In this document: one piece after another, positions 46,198 through 56,379 of the stretch
Numbering within the stretch: the stretch's first letter is position 1
Layout: the number at the start of each line of letters is the position of its first letter
NCBI GenBank assembly: GCA_002840125.1
Contig: PGZF01000002.1
Span: forward strand, 1 to 64,000
From: Gammaproteobacteria bacterium HGW-Gammaproteobacteria-15
GTDB lineage: Bacteria; Pseudomonadota; Gammaproteobacteria; Enterobacterales; Alteromonadaceae
Length of the DNA: 64,000 nucleotides
Reading direction: 5' to 3'
Made by a program: the position numbers and the translations under genes
Notes under the pieces: generated by a model
What the model was told of the DNA's origin: nothing
What the model saw: only the letters and a program-made list of their open reading frames with translations
Databases searched by the model: none

Positions 46198-46647
46198 GCG
46201 TGGGTCTGGCATAAATTCAAGTTCGGTAATTGTTGCCAGACATTGGTTAAAGTGCGAATGCCTTGGGTTAAGCAATATATTGTTTTCGCGCGGTGCAATA
46301 ACACTGGGTACAGATAACGCGAGGCTGGCTTGTTGTGCCAGCCAGCTATCGCCAATACGCGCTGTGTCAATGCTGGCTGGTTGTTGTTGCCAGCTAAGTG
46401 GCAGATTCGCAGGGCTGACCGATAATACTGCTTCGGCGGCAATAGTTAATTGAAATAGCCTGTACTGTTTAAGTGCTGTGCGGTTATTTAAATGTACCAG
46501 AATCTCCAGTATGGCCAGGGCTTCAGATCCGGCCGTATAGACACACAGCTGACCTTTGCTGTTCCAGCGTCCGCCATAAAGTTTTGCGCCTTCGCCGTCA
46601 AATGCTTGTGCAGCCCATTTGTTATGCACTAAGCGATACAGCTGCAT
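46186..46647 (-). CDS. RES-domain toxin (NAD+-degrading)
   Basis: The 153-residue protein carries the RES-fold motifs YRLVHNKWAAQAFDGEGAKLYGGRWNSKG (with the conserved Arg, Gly-Gly-Arg-Trp-Asn) and YTAGSEALAILEILVHL. RES toxins are ADP-ribosyltransferase-like and destroy NAD+ (for example MbcT by phosphorolysis). Its ATG shares one base with the end of the antitoxin gene, the usual order. The pair forms a type II toxin-antitoxin system. Both genes look intact. Confidence 0.9.
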   Translation of the reverse strand: MQLYRLVHNKWAAQAFDGEGAKLYGGRWNSKGQLCVYTAGSEALAILEILVHLNNRTALKQYRLFQLTIAAEAVLSVSPANLPLSWQQQPASIDTARIGDSWLAQQASLALSVPSVIAPRENNILLNPRHSHFNQCLATITELEFMPDPRLTL

Positions 46648-47096
46648 CAGGCAAACACACCGTGTTCTAAGCGGCCAATTAAATCCAGTATCGCCTGCGT
46701 CTCGGCAGAGGTTGCCAGCATATCTAACGGTGCTTTATCGCCAAGGCCGTATACCGGCTCAGTAAGCCAATGTTTGGTTGCTGGCATATCGTTATCGAAC
46801 AGCGCATTGGCCGCTACCAGCACAGTAGCAAAACGATGCAGCCGGTCACTTTCTTCCTGCGTAAATTTATCCAGCTTTGCCCGCCGGGCCAAGGTAGCTG
46901 GTGCTAACTGGCATACCTGCGCCAACTGCTTTTTATCCAGCATTGACACCGTTGCCAGCTTATCAAATACGCTGTAGCTAAATCCCTCATGCAGCGCCTG
47001 ATATAATTTAGGCCCGCGCTCAGCAATACCCAACTGCTGCCACAAATTTGGTGCGGAATAGAGTGTAGGGGTAAATTCACGTACTAAGGCTGTCAT
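46647..47096 (-). CDS. Xre/MbcA/ParS-type antitoxin
   Basis: This 149-residue protein has an N-terminal Xre-like helix-turn-helix region (about 30-80, with SMLDKKQLAQVCQLAPATLARR). The C-terminal toxin-binding domain of the MbcA/ParS family shows ANALFDNDMPATKHWLTEPVYGLGDKAPLDML. It should bind the RES toxin and repress its own promoter. Three ATCANNTGAT palindromes lie directly upstream and fit that role. Confidence 0.9.
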   Translation of the reverse strand: MTALVREFTPTLYSAPNLWQQLGIAERGPKLYQALHEGFSYSVFDKLATVSMLDKKQLAQVCQLAPATLARRAKLDKFTQEESDRLHRFATVLVAANALFDNDMPATKHWLTEPVYGLGDKAPLDMLATSAETQAILDLIGRLEHGVFA

Positions 47097-47108
47097 GATG
47101 CATTCTCT

Positions 47109-47180
47109 ATCATTTGATATTTTAAAAATGTATCACATGATTTTGTTTTGGTCAAAAAAAGAGCGCTAAGATCATGTGAT
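47109..47180 (-). promoter_or_regulatory. Promoter and putative operators of the RES-Xre module
   Basis: On the minus strand TTGACC (47150-47155) and TACATT (47127-47132) are spaced by 17 bases, a good sigma70 promoter. Three copies of ATCANNTGAT surround it: 47109-47118, 47132-47141 overlapping the -10, and 47171-47180 upstream of the -35. They are probable autoregulatory operators of the antitoxin. Confidence 0.7.
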
Positions 47181-47211
47181 CATGGCGCCCTCAATAGGTT
47201 AAACCGACAGT

Positions 47212-47871
47212 TTAGTTAAACACCATCTCCGGCACGTCGCCGTCGATAACCAGCTTGCCAGCGGTTTTCTGTTTGATTTCGTCTACCGAAATACCCGGAG
47301 CGCGTTCCAGTAAGTGGAAGGCGCCGTTACGTACTTCCAACACGGCTAAATCGGTCACGATTTTCTTTACACAACCTACGCCGGTCAGCGGCAGGGTGCA
47401 GTCGGTTAGCAGCTTGCTGTTGCCGTATTTATCGGCGTGGGTCATGGTAACGACAATATTTTGCGCGCCGGCCACTAAATCCATCGCGCCGCCCATACCT
47501 TTTACCAGCTTGCCCGGGATCATCCAACTGGCGATATTGCCGTTTTGATCGACTTCAAAAGCGCCCAGTACGGTTAAATCGACATGGCCGCCGCGGATCA
47601 TGGCAAAGCTTTCAGCCGAGCTGAAAATCGCCGCGCCTTTAATGGCAGTGACGGTTTCTTTGCCGGCGTTAATCATGTCGGCGTCAATTTCGTCTTCCGT
47701 TGGGTAGGGGCCCATACCGAGCAAGCCGTTTTCTGATTGCAGCATTACTTCAATGCCGGCCGGCACATAGTTGGCCACCAGGGTAGGAATACCAATACCT
47801 AAGTTAACGTAGTAACCGTCTTGTAGCTCCTGCGCCACGCGCATGGCAACCTGTTCACGAGATAAAGCCAT
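47212..47871 (-). CDS. scoB: 3-oxoacid CoA-transferase subunit B
   Basis: ATG at 47871 gives [30 protein letters not shown], the normal start; a longer frame would run into scoA. The 219-residue subunit carries the catalytic Glu47 in the SENGLLGMG motif, which forms the enzyme-CoA thioester. With ScoA it moves CoA from succinyl-CoA to acetoacetate, giving acetoacetyl-CoA for thiolase. This joins leucine breakdown (LiuE releases acetoacetate) to acetyl-CoA. Alternative name AtoA. It is the last gene of the minus-strand operon. Confidence 0.93.
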   Translation of the reverse strand: MALSREQVAMRVAQELQDGYYVNLGIGIPTLVANYVPAGIEVMLQSENGLLGMGPYPTEDEIDADMINAGKETVTAIKGAAIFSSAESFAMIRGGHVDLTVLGAFEVDQNGNIASWMIPGKLVKGMGGAMDLVAGAQNIVVTMTHADKYGNSKLLTDCTLPLTGVGCVKKIVTDLAVLEVRNGAFHLLERAPGISVDEIKQKTAGKLVIDGDVPEMVFN

Positions 47872-47881
47872 TGTTGCCTCC

Positions 47882-48583
47882 TTAACCTTGACGGACCATA
47901 CGACGTTCAATGCGTTTTTCAAAGTTGCCTTTAATAACGCGCTGCACGTAAATACCCGGGGTGTGAATTTGTGACGGTTCCAGCTCACCCGGCTCGACAA
48001 TTTCTTCTACTTCAGCCACGGTAATTTTACCGGCGGTAGCCGCCATCGGGTTAAAGTTCATTGAGGTATGGCGAAACACCAGGTTGCCGTAACGGTCGGC
48101 TTTCCAGGCACGCACTATGGCAAAGTCGCCGGTAATGGCGGGTTCTAACACGTAGTGACGGCCATTAATTTCACGGGTTTCTTTACCTTCAGCAACCGGG
48201 GTGCCATAACCTGTCGCTGTGAAAAATGCCGGTATACCAGCACCGCCGGCGCGCATTTTCTCGGCCAGGGTGCCTTGTGGTGTAAGCTCTACTTCCAGTT
48301 CGCCGCTGAGCAGTTGTTTTTCAAACAGGGCGTTTTCGCCAACGTAAGAGGCAACCATTTTTTTAATTTGCCGGTCTTCCAGCAAAATGCCCAGACCAAA
48401 GCCGTCTACACCGCAGTTGTTAGAGACCACGGTGAGATCTTTGGTCTGCATTTTTTTGATCTGAGCAATTAAGCCCTCTGGTATACCGCATAAGCCAAAG
48501 CCACCGGCAATAACGGTCATACCGTCCTGCAGGCCTGCCAAGGCGTCTTCGTAGCTATGTACGACTTTATTAAACCCTGCCAT
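47882..48583 (-). CDS. scoA: 3-oxoacid CoA-transferase subunit A
   Basis: The 233-residue subunit shows [16 protein letters not shown] (about 20-35), the CoA-binding glycine-rich loop, [15 protein letters not shown], and [22 protein letters not shown] in the centre. It pairs with scoB, 10 bases downstream. A structured-repeat pair (48651-48877) separates it from liuE. Transcription from the liu promoter may pass through these repeats, or they may set a lower level for sco. Confidence 0.93.
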   Translation of the reverse strand: MAGFNKVVHSYEDALAGLQDGMTVIAGGFGLCGIPEGLIAQIKKMQTKDLTVVSNNCGVDGFGLGILLEDRQIKKMVASYVGENALFEKQLLSGELEVELTPQGTLAEKMRAGGAGIPAFFTATGYGTPVAEGKETREINGRHYVLEPAITGDFAIVRAWKADRYGNLVFRHTSMNFNPMAATAGKITVAEVEEIVEPGELEPSQIHTPGIYVQRVIKGNFEKRIERRMVRQG

Positions 48584-48650
48584 TTGTTGTCCTCTGTTCT
48601 TTGCTGAACTATAAACAAAACTTAGTGTTAATTATCGCGGTAATCACTCC

Positions 48651-48738
48651 GTACAACTTTGCCGGAACACGCCGTATATACCTCCCTGTAGGCTCGTGTT
48701 TTTCGTCCCTGAAAAACACGGTTCCGGTCAAAGTGTAC
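48651..48738 (+). repeat. Structured repeat family 1, copy L1 (core on + strand)
   Basis: The core ACGCCGTATATACCTCCCTG followed by TAGGCT carries an apical hairpin (CGTGTTTTTC with GAAAAACACG). A basal stem encloses it: GTACAACTTTG plus CCGGAAC on the left and GTTCCGG plus TCAAAGTGTAC on the right. The core recurs at 63588-63674 with a different but again self-complementary stem. Confidence 0.85.
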
Positions 48739-48765
48739 TGCGCGCTTACCTGTTCAGATGAAACA

Positions 48766-48877
48766 GGCAAGTGCGGATGTGTTTTTTTCGGCGACCGTTG
48801 CAGCCCAGGATGGGCGAATCGAGCCCCCAGGGATGGGTTTACGGCGTGTCGCAGAAAAAATACACGCAGCAATTGCC
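48766..48877 (-). repeat. Structured repeat family 1, copy R1 (core on - strand)
   Basis: The core read on the + strand, CGAGCCCCCAGGGATGGG then TTTACGGCGTGTC, is the reverse complement of the L-type core. A small hairpin (GCCCAGGATGGGC) precedes it. Basal arms from GGCAAGTGCGGATGTG (48766) and from GTGTCGCAG to AATTGCC (48877) pair imperfectly, T-rich against A-rich. With L1 it makes a convergent pair filling the 318-base gap between scoA and liuE. Confidence 0.8.
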
Positions 48878-48901
48878 GGAATGCTGCAACTTATCTGAAT
48901 A

Positions 48902-49816
48902 CTAAACCTTAGTTTGCGTGCACTTGGCCCTTAGCGCCAATCCTACTTTAGAACTAGGCTGCTTCCCCAGTTTGTCGGTAATAAACCAGCCGGCTTTGGC
49001 CTGCGCAGTTAAATCGATGCCGTGTGAAATGCCAAGCCCATTCAGCAAATACACCACATCTTCGGTGGCAACATTGCCTGACGCACCGGCAGCGTAAGGG
49101 CAGCCACCTAAACCGGCGACGGCACTGTCAATCACTGATATGCCGCGGTTTAGCGCCACGTAAATATTGGTTAACGCCTGGCCGTAGGTGTCGTGAAAAT
49201 GCACCGCCAGTTTATCCATCGGCACCATGCTTAGCACCGCATCCAGCATGGCATTCACTTTATCCGGCGTGCCAACGCCTATGGTATCGCCCAGTGAAAT
49301 TTCGTAGCAGCCCATCTCTAACAGGGCTTTGGCGACCAATGCTACTTCGGTAGGCGCAACATCGCCCTGATACGGGCAGCCCACCACGCAAGACACATAA
49401 CCACGCACCTTAATGCCGTCGGCTTTGGCCGCTTCTACCACAGGAGCGAAGCGCTCCAGGCTTTCGGCTATGCTGCAGTTAATATTTTTCTGGCTAAAGG
49501 CCTCTGACGCTGCGCCAAAAATCGCTACTTCAGTGGCACCGGCGGCTTTGGCCGCTTCATAGCCTTTTAAATTTGGCGTTAGTGCGGCGTAAGTGACTCC
49601 GGCTTTACGCGCAATACCAGCAAACACGTCTGAAGAGTCGGCCATTTGCGGCACCCATTTCGGCGAGACAAAAGCGCCGCTTTCAATGTAGCTATGGCCG
49701 GCCGCGGTTAGCATATCAATCAGCGCAATTTTATCGCTGGTGGCGACTGCAGCTTCGTTTTGCAGGCCATCACGCGGGCCTACTTCAACAAGGCGTACAC
49801 TTTTTGGTAAGCTCAT
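48902..49816 (-). CDS. liuE: Hydroxymethylglutaryl-CoA lyase
   Basis: The 304-residue TIM-barrel lyase splits HMG-CoA into acetyl-CoA and acetoacetate, the last step of the leucine pathway. It has [12 protein letters not shown] (about 10-21) with the catalytic Arg/Asp, the metal His pair in [11 protein letters not shown], and [17 protein letters not shown] with the active-site Cys loop. Its start overlaps the liuD stop by 4 bases. The operon order liuA-B-C-D-E matches the gammaproteobacterial pattern. Confidence 0.95.
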   Translation of the reverse strand: MSLPKSVRLVEVGPRDGLQNEAAVATSDKIALIDMLTAAGHSYIESGAFVSPKWVPQMADSSDVFAGIARKAGVTYAALTPNLKGYEAAKAAGATEVAIFGAASEAFSQKNINCSIAESLERFAPVVEAAKADGIKVRGYVSCVVGCPYQGDVAPTEVALVAKALLEMGCYEISLGDTIGVGTPDKVNAMLDAVLSMVPMDKLAVHFHDTYGQALTNIYVALNRGISVIDSAVAGLGGCPYAAGASGNVATEDVVYLLNGLGISHGIDLTAQAKAGWFITDKLGKQPSSKVGLALRAKCTQTKV

Positions 49817-51798
49817 GCTTCCTCCGGGCTAAAATCAACCAGCTCGGCACCGTCTTTTACCAGGTCGCCGGCGGCATAAAATACTTCATTCACCACGCCG
49901 TTTTTCGGCGCTTTAATGCTGTATTCCATTTTCATCGCTTCCATAATCACCAAGGTATCACCGGCTTTAACTGTTGCGCCAGCTTTGGCCATTACCGCGA
50001 CAATAGTGCCGTTCATCGGTGCGGTTAAGCTGCCGGCGTGATCTGCGCCTTCAACTTCTGTGCTGACTTCAGTCTGGTAGCTAAAGTCGTAACGCTGGTG
50101 TTTAATAAATACGCTGATGGTGTCGCCGTAGCGGCTAACCCGTACCTTAGTACGATGCTCACCCAGCACGGCACTAAGCTCATCGCCGTTAAGCTCTGCG
50201 GTGCAGCACAGCTGTTGGCCTTCAACGTCAATCACATAATGCTGTTGCAGTTGCTGCACTTTTAATACCGAGCTTTGCTCGCCGTGCTGCAGGCTGATAT
50301 CAACTTTAGGTGTTTCATTAATGCGCCAGCCATGGCTAAAGTGCCACGGGCTAAAGCTGTTGCATGACGTTTGCGGTGCTTTTTGCTGCTGCAAAATAAA
50401 CAGCGCAGCCAATACCAGTGCCTGATTATTTTCTTTATTGGCCGGCGCAAATAAGCTTTGCTGATGTTTGTTGATAAAGTTGGTGTCAAGCTCGGCCGCT
50501 TTAAACGCCGGGTGCTCGGTTAAGCTGGTTAAAAAGCTTAAGTTAGTGGTAACGCCGGCAATGCGGTAATCGTCCAGCGCACGTAACATGCGGGCGATGG
50601 CGCGGTCGCGGCTTTCATCCCAAACGATCAGCTTGGCGATCATCGGGTCATAAAAGGGTGATACTTCATCATTTTCTACCACACCGGTATCCACCCGCAC
50701 ATGGCGGTTGGCTTCAGGCTGGCGCAAATAGGTCAGTTTACCGGTTTGCGGCAGGAAGTCGTTATCCGGATCTTCGGCATACACCCGCACTTCAATGGCG
50801 TGGCCATCGAGTTGAATATCATCCTGCGCCAGTGGCAGTTGCTCGCCGGCGGCAACCAACAGTTGCCATTTTACCAGATCCTGGCCGGTAATCATCTCGG
50901 TAACCGGGTGCTCTACCTGCAGCCGGGTGTTCATTTCCATAAAGTAGAAGGAGCCGTCTTCATCGAACAAAAACTCCACCGTACCGGCGCCGCGATAATC
51001 AATGGCTTTGGCGGCTTTTACCGCGGCTTCGCCCATGGCTTTGCGCTGTTCGCTACTAAAGTTGGGTGCCGGCGCTTCTTCAATCACTTTTTGGTGCCGG
51101 CGCTGGATGGAGCAATCGCGTTCGGCTAAGTACACCGCATTGCCGTGGTTGTCGGCAAAGACCTGAATTTCAATATGGCGCGGTTTGGTCAGATAGCGCT
51201 CAATCAGCATTTTGTCATTGCCAAAGCCGGCTTTGGCTTCACGCCGTGCACTGGCTAAGGCATCATTAAATTCTTCCTGTTTCCATACCACACGCATGCC
51301 TTTACCGCCGCCGCCGTAGGCCGCTTTCAGCAGTTGTGGGTAGCCAATGCGGGCTGATTCTTTACTTAACAGCGCATCGCTTTGATCGTCACCGTGATAA
51401 CCCGGCACCAGCGGCACGCCGGCTTTGGCCATAATATCTTTGGCCGCACTTTTTGAACCCATGGCGGTAATGGCGCCCACCGGTGGGCCGATAAACACCA
51501 CGCCGGCGTCCTCACAGGCTTTGGCAAAGCTTTCGTTTTCGGATAAAAAGCCGTAGCCTGGGTGAATAGCCTCTGCGCCGCTTTGTTTGGCGATGGCAAT
51601 AATTTTGTCACTGCGCAGGTATGAGTCTTTGCTCGGTGCAGGGCCCAACAGATACGCTTCGTCGGCCATGCGCACATGGCGGGCATTGGCGTCGGCTTCA
51701 GAATACACCGCCACGCAGCGGATGCCGAGTTTATGTGCGGTGTCGATAACGCGGCAGGCAATTTCGCCGCGGTTGGCGATTAATATTTTACGAAACAT
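49813..51798 (-). CDS. liuD: Methylcrotonyl-CoA carboxylase, biotin-containing alpha subunit
   Basis: The 661-residue subunit has a biotin carboxylase part (1-450, with [12 protein letters not shown], the ATP loop [33 protein letters not shown] and [15 protein letters not shown]). A linker and a C-terminal biotinyl domain follow, with the biotin lysine in [12 protein letters not shown] (about 622-633). With LiuB it carboxylates 3-methylcrotonyl-CoA. Its ATG shares one base with the liuC end. Length is typical. Confidence 0.96.
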   Translation of the reverse strand: MFRKILIANRGEIACRVIDTAHKLGIRCVAVYSEADANARHVRMADEAYLLGPAPSKDSYLRSDKIIAIAKQSGAEAIHPGYGFLSENESFAKACEDAGVVFIGPPVGAITAMGSKSAAKDIMAKAGVPLVPGYHGDDQSDALLSKESARIGYPQLLKAAYGGGGKGMRVVWKQEEFNDALASARREAKAGFGNDKMLIERYLTKPRHIEIQVFADNHGNAVYLAERDCSIQRRHQKVIEEAPAPNFSSEQRKAMGEAAVKAAKAIDYRGAGTVEFLFDEDGSFYFMEMNTRLQVEHPVTEMITGQDLVKWQLLVAAGEQLPLAQDDIQLDGHAIEVRVYAEDPDNDFLPQTGKLTYLRQPEANRHVRVDTGVVENDEVSPFYDPMIAKLIVWDESRDRAIARMLRALDDYRIAGVTTNLSFLTSLTEHPAFKAAELDTNFINKHQQSLFAPANKENNQALVLAALFILQQQKAPQTSCNSFSPWHFSHGWRINETPKVDISLQHGEQSSVLKVQQLQQHYVIDVEGQQLCCTAELNGDELSAVLGEHRTKVRVSRYGDTISVFIKHQRYDFSYQTEVSTEVEGADHAGSLTAPMNGTIVAVMAKAGATVKAGDTLVIMEAMKMEYSIKAPKNGVVNEVFYAAGDLVKDGAELVDFSPEEA

Positions 51799-52598
51799 TA
51801 TGCGTCTTCCTTGCCAAGCCAGGCCGGTTTACGTTTTTCTAAGAATGCGCTTAAGCCTTCCTGACCTTCAGCTGATACCCTAATTTCGGCAATTGCTTGT
51901 TCAGTATGAGCAATAACATTGTTGCTGATTTTGCGGTTATAAATATTATGAATCAGCGATTTTGCTGCCGTCAGTGCTTTCGGGCTATTTTGCAGCAGGG
52001 TGTTGATAAAGGTTTCCAGGCTGTCATTCAGCTCGCCGTCGCTAACCACTTCATGCAGTAAGCCCAGTTGTTGCGCTTTGGCGGCCATAAAGCGTTCGGC
52101 AGTTAAGAAATAACGCCGGCTTTCACGCTCGCCAATGGCGCGCATCACATAGGGGCTGATTACGGCCGGTATTAAACCGATGCGCACTTCACTTAAGCAG
52201 AAGCTGGCATTCTGTTCGGCGATGGCGATATCACAGCAGGCGACTAAACCCAGAGCGCCGCCAAAGGCTGCGCCTTTGATTAATGCGATGGTAGGTTTAG
52301 GGAATTTATCCAGCCGGTGCATTAAGGTGGCAAGCTCTGCGGCGTCGTTTAAATTCTGCTGGTAGTTTTTTTGCGCCATAGAGCGCATCCAGTTTAAGTC
52401 GGCACCGGCAGAGAAGTTTTTGCCGTTGGCGGCCAGCACCAATACCCGCACTTCATCGTTATTGGCTAAGTCTTTCAGCACGGCGATAAGCTCGGCTATC
52501 ATCGCATCGTCAAAGGCGTTATGCACTTGTGGCCGGTTTAGCGTTAAGGTGGCTACGCCGCGCGGGTCAATACTGACTTCTGTGTAAACCTGGTTCAT
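51798..52598 (-). CDS. liuC: Methylglutaconyl-CoA hydratase
   Basis: This 266-residue crotonase-family enzyme hydrates 3-methylglutaconyl-CoA to HMG-CoA. It shows NRPQVHNAFDDAMIAEL (about 18-34), the oxyanion loop FSAGADLNWM (about 63-72), and GGALGLVACCDIAIAEQNASFCLSEVRIGLIPAVISPYV with the catalytic Glu region. The DLNWM sequence is typical of the LiuC/AUH group. It lies 12 bases after liuB. Confidence 0.94.
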   Translation of the reverse strand: MNQVYTEVSIDPRGVATLTLNRPQVHNAFDDAMIAELIAVLKDLANNDEVRVLVLAANGKNFSAGADLNWMRSMAQKNYQQNLNDAAELATLMHRLDKFPKPTIALIKGAAFGGALGLVACCDIAIAEQNASFCLSEVRIGLIPAVISPYVMRAIGERESRRYFLTAERFMAAKAQQLGLLHEVVSDGELNDSLETFINTLLQNSPKALTAAKSLIHNIYNRKISNNVIAHTEQAIAEIRVSAEGQEGLSAFLEKRKPAWLGKEDA

Positions 52599-52610
52599 AT
52601 TCTTCCCCTG

Positions 52611-54218
52611 TTACATCCGAAACACGCCAAAACGGCTCTCTTCAATCGGTGCATTCAGCGCAGCGGCTAATGCCAGCCCCACTGTCATTCGCGTTTGTGC
52701 CGGATCGATAATACCGTCATCCCACAAGCGGCCACTGGCATAATACGGATGGCCCTGTTTTTCATACTGTTCAATAATCGGCTGTTTCAGCGCTTTTTCG
52801 GCGTCCGCCGACAGCGTTTCGCCTTTACGGGCTAAACCGTCTTTGGTCACCTGTGCCATAACACCTGCAGCTTGCTCGCCGCCCATTACCGAAATACGGG
52901 CATTGGGCCACATCCACATCATGGTGGGGTCGTAAGCGCGGCCGCACATACCGTAGTTGCCGGCACCGTAGCTGCCGCCAATCAGCACCGTAAATTTCGG
53001 CACCTTGGCACAGCTTACTGCCATCACCATCTTGGCGCCGTGCTTGGCAATGCCTTCGGCTTCGTATTTTTTACCCACCATAAAGCCGGTAATGTTTTGC
53101 AGGAACAACAGCGGAATTTTGCGCTGGGCACACAGCTCAATAAAGTGCGCGCCCTTTTGTGCGGATTCCGAAAAAAGTATTCCGTTATTGGCGACAATGC
53201 CTACCGGATAGCCGAAGATGCGTGCAAAACCGCACACTAAGGTGGCGCCGTAGTACTGTTTAAATTCATCAAAGTCTGAGCCATCGACAATGCGGGCGAT
53301 CACTTCTTTCACATCAAACGGCTTGCGCAAATCGGTGCCGACTATGCCGTATAACTCTTTGGCATCATACAGCGGCTCTTGCGCCGGCTTAATGTCCATC
53401 GGTTGCGGGGCAGGGCGGTTTAACCGGCTTACTGCGTTACGCGCCAGTTGCAGTGCGTGCTCGTCGTTTAGGGCATAGTGGTCTGCCACGCCGGAGATTT
53501 TACAGTGCACGTCAGCACCGCCAAGCTCTTCGGCAGAGACTTCTTCACCGGTGGCGGCTTTTACCAGCGGAGGGCCGGCGAGAAAGATAGTGCCTTGCTC
53601 TTTTACGATAATGCTTTCATCGGCCATCGCCGGTACATAAGCACCACCGGCAGTACACAAGCCCATAACCACGGCAATTTGCGGTATGCCTTTAGCTGAC
53701 ATATTGGCCTGGTTAAAGAAGATACGGCCAAAATGCAGTTTATCCGGGAACACATCATCCTGGCGTGGCAGGTTGGCACCGCCGGAGTCAACCAGATAAA
53801 TACACGGCAGGTGGCAGCGCTCGGCAATTTCCTGGGCGCGTAAATGCTTTTTCACGGTAAGCGGGTAATAAGTACCGCCTTTTACCGTGGCGTCGTTGGC
53901 GACTATCATGCACTCGACGCCGTTAACGCGGCCGATACCGGCGACGACACCGGCACTGGGTACGTAATCGTCGTAGCATTCCCAGCCGGCAAACTGACCG
54001 ACTTCTAAAAACGGTGAGCCAGGGTCGAGCAGCTTTTGAATGCGATCGCGTACAAACAGCTTACCGCGTGCGGTATGCCGTGCAATCAGCGCTTCGCCGC
54101 CACCGAGTTTAATTTGTTGTACTTTGCTTTGCAGATCATCAACTACGGCCTGCATGGCGGCGGCGTTTTTCTGGAAGTCCTCAGAGCGAGGATTGATTTT
54201 TGAGGTAATTCTGGTCAC
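52611..54218 (-). CDS. liuB: Methylcrotonyl-CoA carboxylase, beta (carboxyltransferase) subunit
   Basis: The 535-residue carboxyltransferase transfers the carboxyl group from biotin on LiuD to 3-methylcrotonyl-CoA. It contains [46 protein letters not shown] and [18 protein letters not shown] with the oxyanion glycines. The size is normal for MCC beta. It is separated from liuA by 275 bases that hold structured repeats of family 2 but no gene. Confidence 0.96.
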   Translation of the reverse strand: MTRITSKINPRSEDFQKNAAAMQAVVDDLQSKVQQIKLGGGEALIARHTARGKLFVRDRIQKLLDPGSPFLEVGQFAGWECYDDYVPSAGVVAGIGRVNGVECMIVANDATVKGGTYYPLTVKKHLRAQEIAERCHLPCIYLVDSGGANLPRQDDVFPDKLHFGRIFFNQANMSAKGIPQIAVVMGLCTAGGAYVPAMADESIIVKEQGTIFLAGPPLVKAATGEEVSAEELGGADVHCKISGVADHYALNDEHALQLARNAVSRLNRPAPQPMDIKPAQEPLYDAKELYGIVGTDLRKPFDVKEVIARIVDGSDFDEFKQYYGATLVCGFARIFGYPVGIVANNGILFSESAQKGAHFIELCAQRKIPLLFLQNITGFMVGKKYEAEGIAKHGAKMVMAVSCAKVPKFTVLIGGSYGAGNYGMCGRAYDPTMMWMWPNARISVMGGEQAAGVMAQVTKDGLARKGETLSADAEKALKQPIIEQYEKQGHPYYASGRLWDDGIIDPAQTRMTVGLALAAALNAPIEESRFGVFRM

Positions 54219-54262
54219 TTAAGTCACCTTATACCAGAGCTGGTTAGACAAAGCGGAACCGG

Positions 54263-54322
54263 AACAACTAAGCAGACGATCAAAAGCGAGGATGGGAGAT
54301 CCGAGCGGGTCTGCGTGTTGTT
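54263..54322 (+). repeat. Structured repeat family 2, copy a (core on + strand)
   Basis: The core GATCAAAAGCGAGGATGGGA then GATCCGAGCGGG is enclosed by AACAACTAAGCAGAC on the left and GTCTGCGTGTTGTT on the right, which pair over 12 positions. It is almost the reverse complement of the copy at 59173-59232, including GCGGAACCGG on the outside. Confidence 0.85.
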
Positions 54323-54379
54323 ACGGTGTAAGCTTTGGCCTGCACCGGACTTAGATTCACGGCTTCGCTGCTTTCACAC

Positions 54380-54441
54380 ATTTAACACACTCGCCCGTTC
54401 GCCGCTCCCCGGCTCACTTTTGATCGCTCGTTTAGTTAAAT
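54380..54441 (-). repeat. Structured repeat family 2, copy b (core on - strand)
   Basis: The reverse-complement core CGCCCGTTCGCCGCTCCCCG then GCTCACTTTTGATCGCTCG lies between ATTTAAC (54380-54386) and GTTAAAT (54435-54441). Basal stem sequence differs from copies a, c and d. With copy a it forms a convergent pair inside the liuA-liuB gap. Confidence 0.8.
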
Positions 54442-54493
54442 CTGCTACGCGCTTCGCCTCGTTCAACTTTCTATTCAGTTGCGCCTTAAAACC

Positions 54494-55663
54494 TTAGTTT
54501 GATTCGGTAAACAATTCCCGGCCAATCAGCATACGGCGGATTTCCGAGGTACCGGCACCAATTTCGTAAAGCTTGGCATCACGCAGTAAGCGCCCGGTAG
54601 GGTATTCGTTAATGTAGCCGTTACCGCCCAGCAACTGAATCGCATCCAGCGCCATCTTGGTCGCCAACTCTGCTGAATACAGAATAACTGCCGCGGCATC
54701 TTTACGCGTGGTTTCACCCCGGTCGCAGGCTTTGGCTACGGTATAAACGTAAGATTTAGCGGCATTCATCTGGGTGTACATGTCGGCCAGTTTACCCTGT
54801 ACCAGCTGGAATTCACCGATAGATTGACCAAATTGCTTACGGTCGTGAATATAAGGCACTACCACGTCCATACAGGCCTGCATAATGCCCAGCGGGCCAG
54901 CTGATAACACTACGCGCTCGTAGTCCAGGCCGCTCATTAATACTTTAACGCCACCGCCAATTTGGCCCAGTACGTTTTCTGCCGGGACTTCGCAATCTTC
55001 AAACACCAGTTCACAGGTGTTAGAGCCGCGCATACCCAGTTTGTCCAGCTTCTGCGCTGTACTAAAACCTTTGGTGCCACGCTCAACAATAAAAGCGGTA
55101 ATGCCCTTAGAGCCTGCGTTAATGTCGGTTTTGGCGTAAATTACATAGGTGTGTGCATCCGGGCCATTGGTGATCCACATTTTATTACCGTTTAAAATGT
55201 AGTTATCGCCTTTTTTCTCAGCGCGCAGTTTCATGCTAACCACGTCTGAGCCGGCGTTGGGCTCGCTCATAGCTAAGGCACCGATATGCTCGCCCGAGCA
55301 CAGCTTAGGAAGATACTTCATTTTCTGCGCTTCAGTGCCGTTGCGGAAAATTTGGTTTACACACAGGTTGGAATGCGCACCGTACGATAAGCCAACAGAG
55401 GCAGAAGCACGGCTGATTTCTTCCAGCGCTACCACGTGCTCTAAATAGCCTAAGCCTGAGCCACCGTATTTTTCATCGACGGTAATGCCCAGCAGGCCTA
55501 AGTCACCGAGTTTGCGCCACAGCTCATTCGGGAACTCATTTTTTTCGTCAATATGGGCGGCGCGCTGCGCGATTTCTTCGCGGGCAAAGGCGTTAACCTG
55601 CTCGCGGATCATATCGACCGTTTCACCTAAATCGAAATTAAGCCCTTTATAACTGCTAATCAT
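54494..55663 (-). CDS. liuA: Isovaleryl-CoA dehydrogenase
   Basis: The 389-residue flavoprotein oxidises isovaleryl-CoA to 3-methylcrotonyl-CoA and passes electrons to ETF. It has [14 protein letters not shown] (about 131-144), [19 protein letters not shown], and the isovaleryl-specific catalytic Glu in [13 protein letters not shown] (about 248-260). [36 protein letters not shown] closes the protein. The position of the catalytic Glu separates IVD from other acyl-CoA dehydrogenases such as the one at 59400. It is the first structural gene after liuR. Confidence 0.95.
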   Translation of the reverse strand: MISSYKGLNFDLGETVDMIREQVNAFAREEIAQRAAHIDEKNEFPNELWRKLGDLGLLGITVDEKYGGSGLGYLEHVVALEEISRASASVGLSYGAHSNLCVNQIFRNGTEAQKMKYLPKLCSGEHIGALAMSEPNAGSDVVSMKLRAEKKGDNYILNGNKMWITNGPDAHTYVIYAKTDINAGSKGITAFIVERGTKGFSTAQKLDKLGMRGSNTCELVFEDCEVPAENVLGQIGGGVKVLMSGLDYERVVLSAGPLGIMQACMDVVVPYIHDRKQFGQSIGEFQLVQGKLADMYTQMNAAKSYVYTVAKACDRGETTRKDAAAVILYSAELATKMALDAIQLLGGNGYINEYPTGRLLRDAKLYEIGAGTSEIRRMLIGRELFTESN

Positions 55664-55703
55664 TGTGGATCCCCGTTTGCTATGTTTTTTAACCGTCGCT
55701 GTG

Positions 55704-56114
55704 TTAATTCAGCCCGGTTTTATGTTGTTTGGCGTCGGCTAAGGTATCGCGGCAACGTTTTTCAACGGTGACCAGTTCCATCAGCACAACTTTGATATCG
55801 TCCAATTGTTGGTGCAGCTCGGCTTTTTTCAGCTCTATCAGCTGCAGCATGGTACTTAATTGGGTAACGCTGCTTTTGTCTGCGTCATATAATTCAAACA
55901 ACTGGCCGGTTTCGGCCAGGCTAAAGCCTAAGCGCTTGCCGCGTAATATCAGCTTTAACCGCACGCGGTCGCGCTTGCTGTAAATACGGGTTTGGCCGTT
56001 ACGTAAAGGCGTGATCAGCCCCTGATCTTCATAAAAGCGGATACTACGGGTGGTAATATCAAACTCTTTGGCCAGTTCGCTGATGCTATATGTTTTTTCT
56101 TCTTTTTCTGTCAT
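55704..56114 (-). CDS. liuR: MerR-family regulator of branched-chain catabolism
   Basis: ATG at 56114 (136 residues) was preferred because GGGGAAGG precedes it; a TTG at 56141 would add nine residues. The N-terminal winged HTH reads [26 protein letters not shown] (about 9-34), followed by [24 protein letters not shown] and a C-terminal coiled coil. LiuR in related bacteria represses liu and other branched-chain genes. It heads the minus-strand operon, and a palindrome of the expected type overlaps its own promoter. Confidence 0.92.
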   Translation of the reverse strand: MTEKEEKTYSISELAKEFDITTRSIRFYEDQGLITPLRNGQTRIYSKRDRVRLKLILRGKRLGFSLAETGQLFELYDADKSSVTQLSTMLQLIELKKAELHQQLDDIKVVLMELVTVEKRCRDTLADAKQHKTGLN

Positions 56115-56139
56115 ATCCGCCTTCCCCGAAAACGCAGTC

Positions 56140-56168
56140 AATATAAGTGAAGTTTACGTAAAGGTAAA
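56140..56168 (-). promoter_or_regulatory. liuR-liuA promoter with LiuR-like operator
   Basis: On the minus strand TTTACC (56163-56168) and TATATT (56140-56145) are 17 bases apart. The imperfect palindrome TTTACGTAAAGGTAAA (56153-56168, 6 of 8 half-site positions match) overlaps the -35 and spacer. It resembles the ACGT-containing LiuR motif described for gammaproteobacteria. Confidence 0.6.
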
Positions 56169-56302
56169 GCTGAGGGCGTGCTGCTAAGTTGGCAAAATTG
56201 CCATTTTTACCGTGTTTGTAAAGCTAAAATGCCAGTTTGTACTGGTCAGACTGTACACTTTGCTGAACCAAAAGCGCGGTACACTACCATAGTGTTAGGT
56301 GG

Positions 56303-56337
56303 TTGACGTTGGCGTAAACGTAAATTTGGTGTAGGCT
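56303..56337 (+). promoter_or_regulatory. LiuR-like operator and possible promoter upstream of the thiolase gene
   Basis: TTGGCGTAAACGTAAA (56309-56324) shares the CGTAAACGTAAA theme with the site in front of liuR. TTGGCG could act as a -35 with TAGGCT (56332-56337) as a weak -10, 17 bases away. The thiolase ATG is 42 bases further. This suggests that both divergent operons answer to LiuR. Confidence 0.5.
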
Positions 56338-56379
56338 CTGGAGCAACTTTTTAGCCGACAGCTTTTTCAGGAGAACTTC

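Noticed and set aside
48609-48912. Open frames on both strands in the scoA-liuE gap
   Set aside because: They lie in structured repeats, and the same translated fragments recur in other repeat copies, so they are products of the repeat sequence.
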